In this document: piece after piece, positions 23,101-31,358 of the stretch
Layout of the letters: each line of letters starts with the position of its first letter
Numbering within the stretch: position 1 is the first letter of the stretch
Origin: Pseudonocardia kunmingensis
GTDB taxonomy: Bacteria > Actinomycetota > Actinomycetes > Mycobacteriales > Pseudonocardiaceae
Assembly: GCF_006716445.1 (NCBI RefSeq)
Contig: NZ_VFPA01000003.1
Location: forward strand, 682,001-746,000
Length of the DNA: 64,000 nucleotides
Reading direction: 5' to 3'
Position numbers and translations under genes: made by a program
Notes under the pieces: generated by a model
Told to the model about the DNA's origin: nothing
Seen by the model: only the letters and a program-made list of their open reading frames with translations
Databases searched by the model: none

Positions 23101-23514
23101 CTTCTTGCGCGAGCGCCGCGTGGGCGGCTGGAAGAGCGGCGCAGGCGGCGCGAACACCGGCGCCAGCGGGGCCGCGGGCCCGGGGGCAGGCTCGTCGGCG
23201 GCCGGTTCGGGCGCGGTGCTGCCTGCGGCCTCGCTCCCGGCGGGCGCCGGCTCGGACGCCGCCGGTTCGGACGGGGCCGGCTCGGGCGGCGCCGTCAGCG
23301 CGGTGGCCACCTGCTCGGCGACCTTCCGCTCGACGCTGGACTGGGCGCTGCGCACCTCGATGCCCAGTGCGGCCAGCGCCGCGAGGACCTCGCGGCTGGT
23401 ACGTGCGAGCCTCTTGGCGAGCGCGTGCACCCGCATCCTCTCCGGCAGATCGTCCAGGGCGGGTACGGCGGCGGGCCCGCCGGGGCTTCCGGCGGGCGAA
23501 TCAGTATTCGACAT
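20191..23514 (-). CDS. rne: Ribonuclease E/G family endoribonuclease
   Basis: An 1107-residue RNase E/G, the main mRNA- and rRNA-processing endonuclease. Residues about 25-70 form an IF2_N-like module (MRVHALAKRLARTSREVLAA) found in actinobacterial RNase E. A long acidic/basic disordered stretch follows; the S1 and catalytic core begin near 360 (FVDIGRGRNAVLYAGEV). The metal-binding DVNTGKFTG is near 660 and the zinc-link CEHCRGRG near 758. The C-terminal 340 residues are low-complexity, with five tandem AAAEK units. Start ATG 23514. Repeats and charged tails suggest an RNA or protein scaffold, inferred only. Confidence 0.97.
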   Translation of the reverse strand: MSNTDSPAGSPGGPAAVPALDDLPERMRVHALAKRLARTSREVLAALAALGIEVRSAQSSVERKVAEQVATALTAPPEPAPSEPAASEPAPAGSEAAGSTAPEPAADEPAPGPAAPLAPVFAPPAPLFQPPTRRSRKKSAEQAEDDRAAAPVTDTPDTPDTAEPAAAQSAADDDGDDDDASARRRRRRGRRGRGRGRGADGSDEENGEDTADGEDRVGENGGESTGDAASREEDREAGDDSGDESDSGTDDSGDDSGDDSDRSDGDAGGSRRRRRRRRRRGAGDDGADTDDADPPNTVTKVRAPREQRDDEGDGVQSVRGSTRLEAKRQRRRDGRDAGRRRVPILSEAEFLARRESVDRSMVVRERGDRVEIAVLEDDVLVEHFVAGRDGGSMVGNIYLGRVQNVLPSMEAAFVDIGRGRNAVLYAGEVDWDAAGLGGKQRRIEQALSSGDSVLVQVTKDPIGHKGARLTTQISLAGRFLVYVPSGGAAGISRKLPDVERKRLKDMLKEIVPSEAGVIIRTASEGVSHEALERDVRRLQAQWEVVKGKAEVTGPQKPKAPTLLYEEPDLLIKVVRDQFNEDFSRLVVEGDDAWDTLSNYVGHVAPELADRMHRHVGAKDVFAEYRIDDQLLKGLDRKVWLPSGGTLVIDRTEAMTVIDVNTGKFTGSGGNLEETVTRNNLEAAEEIVRQLRLRDIGGIIVIDFIDMVLEANRDLVLRRLTECLARDRTRHQVAEVTSLGLVQMTRKRVGGGLLEHFSTPCEHCRGRGVVVNAEPEVGAGHTTARNDRPDRNDRPEREGRRSRGRGRRDGEDRNGHDVRRTEPVPADNGSGASAPSGAAPTRNGRSAEPVDVDASVDVGAPAPVVTPAVLDPAGEAPARQTPAEEAPAEPQAPSGRRVRRSARRPAGPSAVETSPADGPADVAADAVEEVVVERSVAAAHSRPEPGAEEQAAAEKAAAEKAAAEKAAAEKAAAEKAAVEEKAAAEKASAEADAAAGDATGNGVSEQAQADGEQNGRTRGRRRGRVTRTAGAPTAAAGEAPVAAVVTVASTPEPSAAAPSGAGDSGRPAVPVAAPPQPEPAPAARPRRSRRAASRPAGPPVADGGNDPA
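20586..20660. repeat. Five tandem 15-bp units inside rne
   Basis: CTGCGGCCTTCTCAG occurs four times without a mismatch at 20586-20645, plus a fifth copy with one change (20646-20660). Each unit adds AAAEK-type residues to the RNase E tail, so copy-number changes keep the frame. It is a coding minisatellite, not an array with spacers. Confidence 0.95.
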
Positions 23515-23672
23515 CCAGCTCCTCCGCCCCCGGGCGCCTCTGGTGGAGGCGGCCGCGCAGGGGCACGTGCAGTTCTCTCACCGCGCGGTGCGCGACGAGC
23601 AATCCTCGGGTCTCGCTCCGCCCCGTGGGGGCGGCCCTCCTCGGCGTCGTGCCGGGTGCCGACCCGCCTGGC

Positions 23673-24476
23673 TCAGCCCTGGGTGGTGACCCGGGCAGAG
23701 CCGAGTGGATCGGCCACTTCGCCTCGATGGTCGAGCAGTCCCTGAGCCGTCCGCGTCGCCTTCGCGGGCGCCGGCAGCTTGAGGCCTGCGACAACATCGA
23801 GTGCACCCAACACGTCGTCGGGTCGAACGGCGGGTGTCGTCTGCCGCACGACCGCGCTCATTATCGCACAGACTCCCGCCCGATCGGGGGGCCCGACTGG
23901 GGCACCACCCGTCGGAGCAGGGTCCCCGGAGCCGGGATCCTGCACGTCGGCACGTACGACGGCGGCCCGAACATCGATCTTGCGACGGCCCGACGGTGTG
24001 ACGCGTTCGACGACGAGGCTCTCCTCGGCGAGCAGGGCCGCCACCGCCGCCCGCAGCGCGGCGGGCTCGACACCGGGCAGCTCCAGCACCCAGCGGCTGG
24101 CGTCGATCCGGTCGGCCAGCGCCGGCGGCTCCGCGACGGCGGCGGCGAGCACGTCGAGGCCGTCGGGCAGCGCGGCGTCCAGCGCGGCGACGAGGGCGGC
24201 GGGCTCGACCGGGCGCGTCAGGCCCAGCTCGACGTACTCGGCCTCGCTGGCCGTGCCGGTCGGCGCGGCACCGACCCACGACAGCCGCGGGTGCGGACTG
24301 AACCCGTGCGAGTGGGCCACCGGCAGGCCGGCGCGGCGCACCGCCCGCTCGAAGCTGCGGGCGACGTCGCGGTGGGACAGGAAGCGCAGCCTGCCCCGCT
24401 TCGCGAACCGCAGCCGGATGCGCTGCACGGTGGGCGGAGCGGGGTTGGCGGCCTCCCCGGGCCGGACACGGGCCAT
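23673..24476 (-). CDS. TIGR03936/DUF2344 radical-SAM-linked protein
   Basis: A 267-residue protein that opens with RIRLRFAKRGRLRFLSHRDVAR followed by AHSHGFSPHPRLSW, the hallmark of DUF2344. In most actinobacteria it sits directly downstream of, or is fused to, the TIGR03960 radical SAM protein and precedes rne. Here rne does follow (158 bp later), but the radical SAM partner is 4 kb away at 28427-30418. It probably serves in RNA or ribosome modification with that partner, but no activity is established. Start ATG 24476 has a TAGACT box 7 nt upstream (24483-24488), indicating a leaderless message. Confidence 0.92.
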   Translation of the reverse strand: MARVRPGEAANPAPPTVQRIRLRFAKRGRLRFLSHRDVARSFERAVRRAGLPVAHSHGFSPHPRLSWVGAAPTGTASEAEYVELGLTRPVEPAALVAALDAALPDGLDVLAAAVAEPPALADRIDASRWVLELPGVEPAALRAAVAALLAEESLVVERVTPSGRRKIDVRAAVVRADVQDPGSGDPAPTGGAPVGPPDRAGVCAIMSAVVRQTTPAVRPDDVLGALDVVAGLKLPAPAKATRTAQGLLDHRGEVADPLGSARVTTQG

Positions 24477-24485
24477 GGGGGGAGT

Positions 24486-25823
24486 CTAGGAGGCGGTCCC
24501 GCCCGCCCTCGCCCAGCGCGGGGGCGGCGTCGCCCGGTGGCGCGGAGGCGCCTTGCGGCCCCGGCGTCCCGCGCGGAGCAGCAGGATCACGGCGGCGGCC
24601 ACGCTCTGCGTGCCGAGCCACGCCCATCCCGCCCCGGCGACGCCGATCATCGGTACGAGCACCACGGTGCCGGTGATCACGCAGACGCTGGTGGCGGCGG
24701 GCAGCCCGACGAGCACCGCACCGTTGCGGTGGATGCGCGCGGCCCAGGTCGTCGAGGCGGTGACGACGTGCGGGATCGCCGACAGCGCGAGGAGCACGAG
24801 CAGGACCGAGCCGCTCTCGGCGTAGGCGCGCCCGAAGAGCGACAGCAGCGGGTGCGCCGCCACGACGATCACGAGGGCGGCGGGCACGATGAGCGTCAGC
24901 GCCTTCCGCTCCATCCCCCGGCGGGCCCGCTCGGCCTTGGTGGGGTCACCGGCGGCGTGCGTGACCATCGACTTGCCCATGCCGATCGCGACCAGGTACA
25001 GCCCGAAGCCGATCTGCCAGATGACGCCGTAGGTGGCGGCGCCCTCGGCACCGGCGAGCGCGATGACGACCAGTGGCAGCCCGAAGACGGCCGCCTGCCA
25101 GAAGATGTTTCCCGCGTAGTCGGCGCGCACGAAGCCCGCGAGGTCCCGCGCCGTGACCGGTTCGCCCGGCCGTCCCGCTCCCGACGGGAGCGCCCGGGCC
25201 AGGAACCCGATGACCACGAGCACGACGAGCACGGTCGCGACCACCCACGACACCGCGATCCCGCCGGGCACGGCGAGGACGGCGGCCAGCACCAGCATGC
25301 CGATCTTCAGCAGGGCGAACACGGCGTTCTCGACCAGCACCAGGTCCGCCCGGCGGATCGATGTGAGCGCCGCGTCCTGCAGCACGAAGAGCGTCCAGAT
25401 CGGCGTGCTCACCGCGAAGAACCCGATCAGCGCCGGGTAGCCGAAACCCTCGACGAGCTCCGGGGCCCAGAACCCGGCGCCGGCCGCGAACCCGAGGCCG
25501 AGCACCGTGCCCACGCCGGCCCCGACGGCGAAGCAGCCCATGACGATCGCCTTGGCGCGGCCGCCGGCGACCGGCACGAAGCGCAGCATCGCGTTGCCCA
25601 TGTTCAGGTGGGCGGCGGAGCCGAGCAAGGTCATCGCCGACAGCGCGGCCGACCCGACCCCGACGACGGCCGGGTCGAACATCCGCGCGGCGAGCACCCA
25701 GAACAGGAGCCCGATCACCGACGAGATGCCGGAGCTCAGCACGAGCGCCATCCCGTCGCGGTGCTGGGGAGCGCGCCAGCCGCCGACCACACCACGCGCG
25801 AGCGAGCGAGCGCGCTCTGTCAC
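24486..25823 (-). CDS. Oligosaccharide flippase / lipopolysaccharide biosynthesis-type membrane protein
   Basis: A 445-residue membrane protein with about 12-14 hydrophobic helices in the MATE/Wzx-like (MVF) layout. The first helix pair reads SSGISSVIGLLFWVLAARMF, and later GYPALIGFFAVSTPIWTLF. Proteins of this fold move lipid-linked saccharides across the cytoplasmic membrane. Start GTG 25823 is chosen because CGGGGAC lies 7 nt upstream; a GTG 13 codons earlier is a weaker option. No glycosyltransferases are adjacent, so the substrate is open. It is divergent from the GMC oxidoreductase, and together they split the TIGR03960/DUF2344 pair. Confidence 0.85.
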   Translation of the reverse strand: MTERARSLARGVVGGWRAPQHRDGMALVLSSGISSVIGLLFWVLAARMFDPAVVGVGSAALSAMTLLGSAAHLNMGNAMLRFVPVAGGRAKAIVMGCFAVGAGVGTVLGLGFAAGAGFWAPELVEGFGYPALIGFFAVSTPIWTLFVLQDAALTSIRRADLVLVENAVFALLKIGMLVLAAVLAVPGGIAVSWVVATVLVVLVVIGFLARALPSGAGRPGEPVTARDLAGFVRADYAGNIFWQAAVFGLPLVVIALAGAEGAATYGVIWQIGFGLYLVAIGMGKSMVTHAAGDPTKAERARRGMERKALTLIVPAALVIVVAAHPLLSLFGRAYAESGSVLLVLLALSAIPHVVTASTTWAARIHRNGAVLVGLPAATSVCVITGTVVLVPMIGVAGAGWAWLGTQSVAAAVILLLRAGRRGRKAPPRHRATPPPRWARAGGTAS

Positions 25824-26123
25824 CGGGGCGTCCCCGGGGCGTGACGGCACGGTCGTCACCACTCCCCCCACGAGCCAACCGGTGTATCGCGATGGTCCTA
25901 TCGCAGCCCGGCGCCACCACGTTAGCCCGTGACCCGACACCCCCTGCGACCAGTGCAACAGCCCTTGCCGACCAGCCGGAAACGCCCGCTCAGCGCCGTG
26001 TAGCGTGCTGCGTCGCCACGGCCATTGCATCCCCGATCGGGTGAAACGGACAACCGGTGCAGAGCGGCAGCCGGACTGGCCGCGCAGTGGTTCGTGCACC
26101 AGCTGCCGCCGATGGGGGACGTC

Positions 26124-27821
26124 ATGAATGGATTCTTCGACCACGTCATCGTGGGGGGTGGCTCCGCGGGTTCGGCCCTGGCGAACCGGCTGAGCGCCGA
26201 CCCGGCGCGCACCGTGCTCGTCCTCGAGAGCGGACGCCCGGACTACTCATGGGACGTGCTGGTGCGCATGCCGGCGGGCATCGCGTTCACCCGTGGTCGC
26301 AGCTTCTACGACTGGCGCTACCGCAGCGAGCCGGAGCCGCACCTGCGCGGGCGGCGCATGAACCTTCCCGCGGGCCGCATGCTCGGCGGCACCAGCAACC
26401 TCTACGGGATGCTCTACCAGCGCGGCAACCCGATGGACTACGACGGCTGGGCCGCCGCGCCGGGCATGCAGGACTGGGACTACGCCCACGTGCTGCCCTA
26501 CTTCAAGCGCATGGAGGACGCCGAGACCCGCAGCCCGTTCCGGGGGCGCGGGGGCCCGCTCACCGTGCAGCGGTCCCGGCCCAGCAACCCGCTCGAGCAG
26601 GCGTTCCTGCTGGCCGCCCAGCAGGCCGGGCACCACGCCACCGATGACGTCAACGGCTTCCGGCAGGAGGGGTTCGGCCCCCTCGACCACAACATCCGCC
26701 GCTCCCGGCGCTGGTCGGCCACCCGCGCCTACCTCCGCCCGGCCCTGCGGCGCCCGAACCTCACGGTCCGCACCGGCGTCACGGTCTCGCGGGTCGTGTT
26801 CGAGGGCCACCGCGCCGTGGGCGTCGAGTACGTCGACCGGCGCGGGCGCGTGCAGCAGGTGCGCAGCCGCGACACCATCCTGTGCGCAGGTGCGATCAAG
26901 AGCCCGCACCTGCTGCAGCTCTCCGGCGTGGGCGACGCCGACCACCTGGAGTCCGTGGGCGTGCCGGTGGTCCACCACCTGCCCGGGGTGGGCGCCAACC
27001 TGCAGGACCACCTCGCCGTGCAGATCCAGCACTCCTGCACGAAGCCGGTGTCGCTGCAGCCCACCGCGAACCTGAAGAACGCGCCGTGGATCGGCGCCCA
27101 GTGGCTGTTCCTGCGCAGCGGCCCCGGCGCCACCAACCACTGGGACGCGGGTGGGTTCGCGCGCAGCAACGACGGGCTCGCCTTCCCGAACCTGATGTAC
27201 CAGTTCCTCGCCCTGGCCTCGAAGTCCTACCCGACCTCGCCCACCGGCCCGCACGGCTACCAGGTGCACGTCGGCGTGATGAACTCCGACTCGCGCGGCA
27301 CCATCCGGGCCACCGCGCGGAACTGGCGCACGCCGCCGGCCATCCAGTTCAACTACCTGTCCACCGAGCAGGACCGCCGCGACTGGATCGACGCCATCCG
27401 CGTCACGCGCGAGATCATGAAGCAGCCGGCACTGGCGCGCTACGACGGCGGCGAGGCCGCCCCCGGCGCGGGAGTGCAGACCGACGACCAGATCTGGGAC
27501 TGGGTGGTCACGAACGCGAAGTCGGCCATGCACTACTCGGGCTCGTGCCGGATGGGCACCGACGACAAGGCCGTGGTCGACCCGCACTCGATGCGCGTGC
27601 ACGGCCTCGACGGCCTGCGCGTCGTCGACGCCTCCGTGATGCCCCAGGTCACGAACGCGAACACCTACGCCCCCGTGATGGTGATCGCCGAGAAGGCCGC
27701 GGACATGATCCTCGAGCGACCGGCGCTCGAACCGGAGCGCGTGGCGTACTTCCAGCGCCGGCCGGCCGAACGTGCGAACGTCCCCGGGGCGGAGGAGATC
27801 GGCCCGGAGAAGTCCGCCTGA
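26124..27821 (+). CDS. GMC-family FAD-dependent oxidoreductase (choline-dehydrogenase-like)
   Basis: A 565-residue flavoenzyme. The ADP-binding loop is HVIVGGGSAGSALANRL (glycines 11-16). GMC signature 1 is around GRMLGGTSNLYGMLYQRG, and signature 2 is GAIKSPHLLQLSGVG. The catalytic pair falls near H471 (SAMHYSGSCRMG) and N512 (NANTYAPVM), matching alcohol oxidases and dehydrogenases such as BetA. No signal peptide is visible, so it is cytoplasmic. Start ATG 26124 follows GGGGGAC with 6-nt spacing. There is no betaine aldehyde dehydrogenase or choline transporter nearby, so the substrate is uncertain. Confidence 0.93.
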   Translation: MNGFFDHVIVGGGSAGSALANRLSADPARTVLVLESGRPDYSWDVLVRMPAGIAFTRGRSFYDWRYRSEPEPHLRGRRMNLPAGRMLGGTSNLYGMLYQRGNPMDYDGWAAAPGMQDWDYAHVLPYFKRMEDAETRSPFRGRGGPLTVQRSRPSNPLEQAFLLAAQQAGHHATDDVNGFRQEGFGPLDHNIRRSRRWSATRAYLRPALRRPNLTVRTGVTVSRVVFEGHRAVGVEYVDRRGRVQQVRSRDTILCAGAIKSPHLLQLSGVGDADHLESVGVPVVHHLPGVGANLQDHLAVQIQHSCTKPVSLQPTANLKNAPWIGAQWLFLRSGPGATNHWDAGGFARSNDGLAFPNLMYQFLALASKSYPTSPTGPHGYQVHVGVMNSDSRGTIRATARNWRTPPAIQFNYLSTEQDRRDWIDAIRVTREIMKQPALARYDGGEAAPGAGVQTDDQIWDWVVTNAKSAMHYSGSCRMGTDDKAVVDPHSMRVHGLDGLRVVDASVMPQVTNANTYAPVMVIAEKAADMILERPALEPERVAYFQRRPAERANVPGAEEIGPEKSA

Positions 27822-27841
27822 GCACTCCACACACCGGCTGT

Positions 27842-27875
27842 CCACTCCACACACAGCGGGCCTTGTGTGGAGTGG
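27842..27875. terminator. Hairpin between convergent GMC and GNAT genes
   Basis: CCACTCCACACA (27842-27853) pairs perfectly with TGTGTGGAGTGG (27864-27875). A second direct copy of the left arm (GCACTCCACACACC at 27831-27844) precedes it, the same doubled-arm design as at 15461-15527. Confidence 0.75.
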
Positions 27876-27906
27876 GTCGGCCGCACGATCGCAGCTGGCC
27901 GGCCCG

Positions 27907-28434
27907 CTATCGGGTCGTGCCGGCCGGCTCCGGTTCCAGCACCAGGAAGCCGTCGCCCGCGGGGACGAAGCCGGCGCGCCGGTAGAACGGCGCGCTGCCG
28001 GCCGTCGGAGCCAGCAGCAGGCGCCGGTAGCGGCGGGTCCGGGCGTGCTCGACCACCGCGGTGAGCAACGCCCCGGGCACGCCGCGGTCGGCGAACGACG
28101 CGAGCACGAAGGCGTTGCCGACGTGCCCGATGCGGCCGCCGCGCGCGCCCGGCCGGGGCATGTGCACGATCTCGAGCACGTTGATCGAGCCGATCGCGGT
28201 GTAGCCGCTGCGCGGCGAGCCGATCTCGGCCAGCCAGAAGGTGCGGCGGGGCAGCTCGACCCGCCACCACTGCGCGAACGCGGCCTCGAACCCCGGGTCC
28301 TCCACGGGGTGGCCGGTGCGCTCCTCCAGCCAGGCGCGGCGCAGCCGGGCCAGCGCGCCGACGTCGCGCTCGTCGGCGACGCGGATGCCGAGCTGCTGAC
28401 CGGTGGCGCCGCCGTTGCCGGTGCCGTCAGCCAC
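27907..28434 (-). CDS. GNAT family N-acetyltransferase
   Basis: A 175-residue acetyltransferase. Motif A is reduced to GHVGNAFVLASFADRGVPGALL (V-x-x-x-F-V plus the R/G-x-x-G/A loop for acetyl-CoA). Motif B reads LLLAPTAGSAPFYRRAGFVP, with the F-Y-R-x-x-G-F ending typical of GNATs. The N-terminal VADERDVGALARLRRAWLEE begins the fold. Start GTG 28434 overlaps the radical SAM stop by 8 bp, so it is translationally coupled to that gene. The acceptor is unknown; coupling suggests a shared role or mere hitch-hiking. Confidence 0.88.
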   Translation of the reverse strand: MADGTGNGGATGQQLGIRVADERDVGALARLRRAWLEERTGHPVEDPGFEAAFAQWWRVELPRRTFWLAEIGSPRSGYTAIGSINVLEIVHMPRPGARGGRIGHVGNAFVLASFADRGVPGALLTAVVEHARTRRYRRLLLAPTAGSAPFYRRAGFVPAGDGFLVLEPEPAGTTR

Positions 28435-30418
28435 CCGCGCCTGCGTCCCCCCGGGTCGGCGCTGCCCGGTCGCCCCGCGGAGCCGCGCTGAGCGGGTTCA
28501 CGACCGTCAGCGGCAGCAGGGTGGTGCCGCTCGGGCCGACCTCGATGTCGGTGCCCGTGGCGGGGCAGACGCCGCAGTCGAAGCACGGCGTCCAGCGGCA
28601 GTCGTCCTGCTCGCGGGCGGCGAGCGCGTCCTGCCAGTCGTCCCAGAGCCAGTCGCGCTCCAGCCCGGAGTCGAGGTGGTCCCAGGGCAGCACCTCGTCG
28701 CGGTCGCGCTCGCGGGTGGTGAACCACTCCAGCGACACGCCCAACGGCTCCAGCTCCGCGGCCGCCGAGTCGACCCAGCGCTGGTAGGAGAAGTGCTCGC
28801 TCCAGCCGTCGAACCGGCCGCCCTCGCGCCACACGCGTTCGATCACGCGACCGACCCGCCGGTCGCCGCGGGCCAGCAGCCCTTCGATCAGCGACGGCTG
28901 CCCGTCGTGGTAGCGCATGCCGACGTTGCGGCCGAGCTTGCGGTTGCTGTTGACCTTGGCCCGCAGCTTGCGCAGCCGGTCGTCGACGACGTCCGGGTGT
29001 GCCTGCGCGGCCCACTGGAACGGCGTGTGCGGCTTGGGCACGAACCCGCCGATCGAGATCGTGCACCGCACGTCGTTGCGGCCCGACGCCTCCCGCCCGG
29101 CGCGGATGACGTTGTGCGCCATGTCCGCGATCTGCAGGACGTCGTCGTCCTCCTCGGTGGGCAACCCGCACATGAAGTACAGCTTCACCTGCCGCCAGCC
29201 CTGCGCGAACGCCTCCGAGACGGTGCGGATCAGGTCCTCCTCCGACACCATCTTGTTGATGACGCGCCGGATCCGCTCGGACCCGCCCTCGGGGGCGAAG
29301 GTGAGCCCCGAGCGGCGGCCGTTGCGGGAGATCTCGTTGGCCAGGTCGATGTTGAACGCGTCGACGCGGGTGCTCGGCAGCGACAGCGAGGTGTTGGTGC
29401 CCTCGTAGCGGTCGGCGAGGCCCTTGGTGATCTCGGCGATCTCCGAGTGGTCGGCGCTGGACAGCGACAGCAGCCCGACCTCGTCGAACCCGCTCGCCCG
29501 CACCGACGCGTCGACCATCTCGCCGATGCCCCGCAGCGTCCGCTCCCGGACCGGGCGGGTGATCATCCCGGCCTGGCAGAAGCGGCAGCCGCGGGTGCAG
29601 CCGCGGAAGATCTCGACGCTGGCGCGTTCGTGGACCGTCTCGGCGAGCGGCACGAGCGGCTGCTTGGGGTAGGGCCACGCGTCCAGGTCGCTCGTGGTGC
29701 GCTTGGTGACGGTGCGCGGGGCGCGCGCGTCGACCGGCGTGACCGCGGCGATGGCGCCGTCGGCGCCGTAGCCCACGTCGTAGAGCGAGGGCACGTAGCA
29801 GCCGTCGACCCCGGCGAGGCGCAGCAGCAGCTCCCGGCGCCCGCCCGGGCGTCCCTCGGCCTTCCACGCCTTCACGACGTCGGTGATCTCGCCGACGACC
29901 TCCTCGCCGTCGCCGATCGCGGCGACGTCGACGAAGTCGGCGATCGGCTCCGGGTTGAACGCCGCGTGCCCGCCCGCGACGACGACCGGGTGGTCGGCGT
30001 CCCGGTCGACCGCGTGCAGCGGGATGCCCGCGAGGTCGAGCGCCGTGAGCAGGTTCGTGTAGCCGAGCTCGGTGGAGAAGCTGACGCCGATCAGGTCGAA
30101 CGCGCCGAGCGGCCGGTGCCCGTCGACGGTGAACGCGGGGACGCCGTGCTCGCGCATCAGCGCCTCGAGGTCCGGCCAGACCGCGTAGCAGCGTTCGGCG
30201 AGCGCGTCGGGGCGCTCGTTGAGCAGCTCGTAGAGGATCATGACGCCCTGGTTGGGCAGCCCGACCTCGTACGCGTCCGGGTACATGAGCGCCCACCGCA
30301 CGGCGGCGGACTCCCACTCACCCACCTGCGCGTTCAGCTCGCCGCCGACGTACTGCACCGGCTTCGAGACGCGTGGGAGCAGCGGCTCGAGCTCCGGGAA
30401 AACCGACGGTGCCGTCAT
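28427..30418 (-). CDS. TIGR03960-family B12-binding radical SAM protein
   Basis: A 663-residue protein. The N-terminal part resembles a cobalamin-binding domain (VGLPNQGVMILYELLNER, and GVSFSTELGYTNLLTALDL). The radical SAM core holds CTRGCRFC with C274, C278 and C281 for the 4Fe-4S cluster. The C-terminal end has CRWTPCFDCGVCPATG, a possible second metal site. The family is conserved beside rne and DUF2344 in many bacteria; its substrate is not established. Start ATG 30418 has a TACCCT box 9 nt upstream (30427-30432). It is coupled to the GNAT gene downstream. Confidence 0.95.
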   Translation of the reverse strand: MTAPSVFPELEPLLPRVSKPVQYVGGELNAQVGEWESAAVRWALMYPDAYEVGLPNQGVMILYELLNERPDALAERCYAVWPDLEALMREHGVPAFTVDGHRPLGAFDLIGVSFSTELGYTNLLTALDLAGIPLHAVDRDADHPVVVAGGHAAFNPEPIADFVDVAAIGDGEEVVGEITDVVKAWKAEGRPGGRRELLLRLAGVDGCYVPSLYDVGYGADGAIAAVTPVDARAPRTVTKRTTSDLDAWPYPKQPLVPLAETVHERASVEIFRGCTRGCRFCQAGMITRPVRERTLRGIGEMVDASVRASGFDEVGLLSLSSADHSEIAEITKGLADRYEGTNTSLSLPSTRVDAFNIDLANEISRNGRRSGLTFAPEGGSERIRRVINKMVSEEDLIRTVSEAFAQGWRQVKLYFMCGLPTEEDDDVLQIADMAHNVIRAGREASGRNDVRCTISIGGFVPKPHTPFQWAAQAHPDVVDDRLRKLRAKVNSNRKLGRNVGMRYHDGQPSLIEGLLARGDRRVGRVIERVWREGGRFDGWSEHFSYQRWVDSAAAELEPLGVSLEWFTTRERDRDEVLPWDHLDSGLERDWLWDDWQDALAAREQDDCRWTPCFDCGVCPATGTDIEVGPSGTTLLPLTVVNPLSAAPRGDRAAPTRGDAGAGG

Positions 30419-30503
30419 GTCGGTCCAGGGTAGCCGCGTCGTCACACGCTCCGTCACACGCCCGGGTGCGAACGGTCCCTGCAGGTCACGCTGTGCCGCG
30501 GTG

Positions 30504-31280
30504 TCAGCCCCATGCCGCCCGGACCGGGAAGCCCGCGGTGGTGATCCGCCGCACCACCGACGCGATGACGACCACGATCGCGACCGCGCCCGCGACGACC
30601 ACACCGGCCGGGGGGTCGTTGAGCGCCGTGCCTGCGATCGCCCACACCACGGCGGCGGCCAACGGGACGACGGCCGTGCCGGCCAGCACCGCCCACGACA
30701 CGACCGCGGTGACCGCCAACAGCACGACGATCGCCGCGATGACGGCCAGCGGGCCGGCGCCCGGCAGCCCGATCCAGACGCCGGTGGCGGCGGTGCCGAG
30801 CGCCGTGGCGAGGCTGACCCAGCCGGTGTAGAGCGCGACGGTGCCGCGCACCAGCACCCGTTCCAGGACGCCATCGGCCGGGGTGCGGGTGAACCGCCCG
30901 TACGCCACGGCGACGCACACCAGCAGGGCGAGGATCAGCAGCTCGGCCAGCGGCAGCCAGCCGGCCCCGAACGCCAGTACCCACGCGGCGTTGAACACCG
31001 CCGACGCCGCGAGCCACCACCCGGTACGGCGGTGGACCTGCCGGGCACGCTGCCCGGGCAGCGCCTGGTAGGCGGCGTAGCCGAGGAACCCGGCGTAGAT
31101 CGGGAGCCACACCGCGAACGTCCAGCCGGCCGCGAGCAGGGGGGTCGCGTACTCGCGCGCGACCGGTCCGACCGCGTCGCCTGCGACCACGGCCACCACG
31201 ACCTGGACGATCGCGAGCAGCGCCACCGCGATGTTCCGGACCAGGTCGGCCCGGGTGGCGTGCGGGGAGAGGACCGTCAT
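30504..31280 (-). CDS. TspO/MBR-related tryptophan-rich membrane protein
   Basis: A 258-residue integral membrane protein with about seven hydrophobic helices. The segment GWTFAVWLPIYAGFLGYAAYQA followed by LPGQRA matches the F-x-I-W-x-x-I-Y...YQxLPxQ pattern of long tryptophan-rich sensory proteins related to TspO. FNAAWVLAFGAGW is another family feature. TspO homologues bind porphyrins and sterols; for this longer subgroup the role is undefined. Start ATG 31280 has a GACAAT box 7 nt upstream. It stands alone between the radical SAM gene and the cupin regulator. Confidence 0.7.
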   Translation of the reverse strand: MTVLSPHATRADLVRNIAVALLAIVQVVVAVVAGDAVGPVAREYATPLLAAGWTFAVWLPIYAGFLGYAAYQALPGQRARQVHRRTGWWLAASAVFNAAWVLAFGAGWLPLAELLILALLVCVAVAYGRFTRTPADGVLERVLVRGTVALYTGWVSLATALGTAATGVWIGLPGAGPLAVIAAIVVLLAVTAVVSWAVLAGTAVVPLAAAVVWAIAGTALNDPPAGVVVAGAVAIVVVIASVVRRITTAGFPVRAAWG

Positions 31281-31358
31281 CGCTCCATTGTCAGCCCCGA
31301 ACCGCGCCGCCAGCCACCCGAGTCCGTCCTGCCGCCCGATCGCGTCACGACGGTGACG

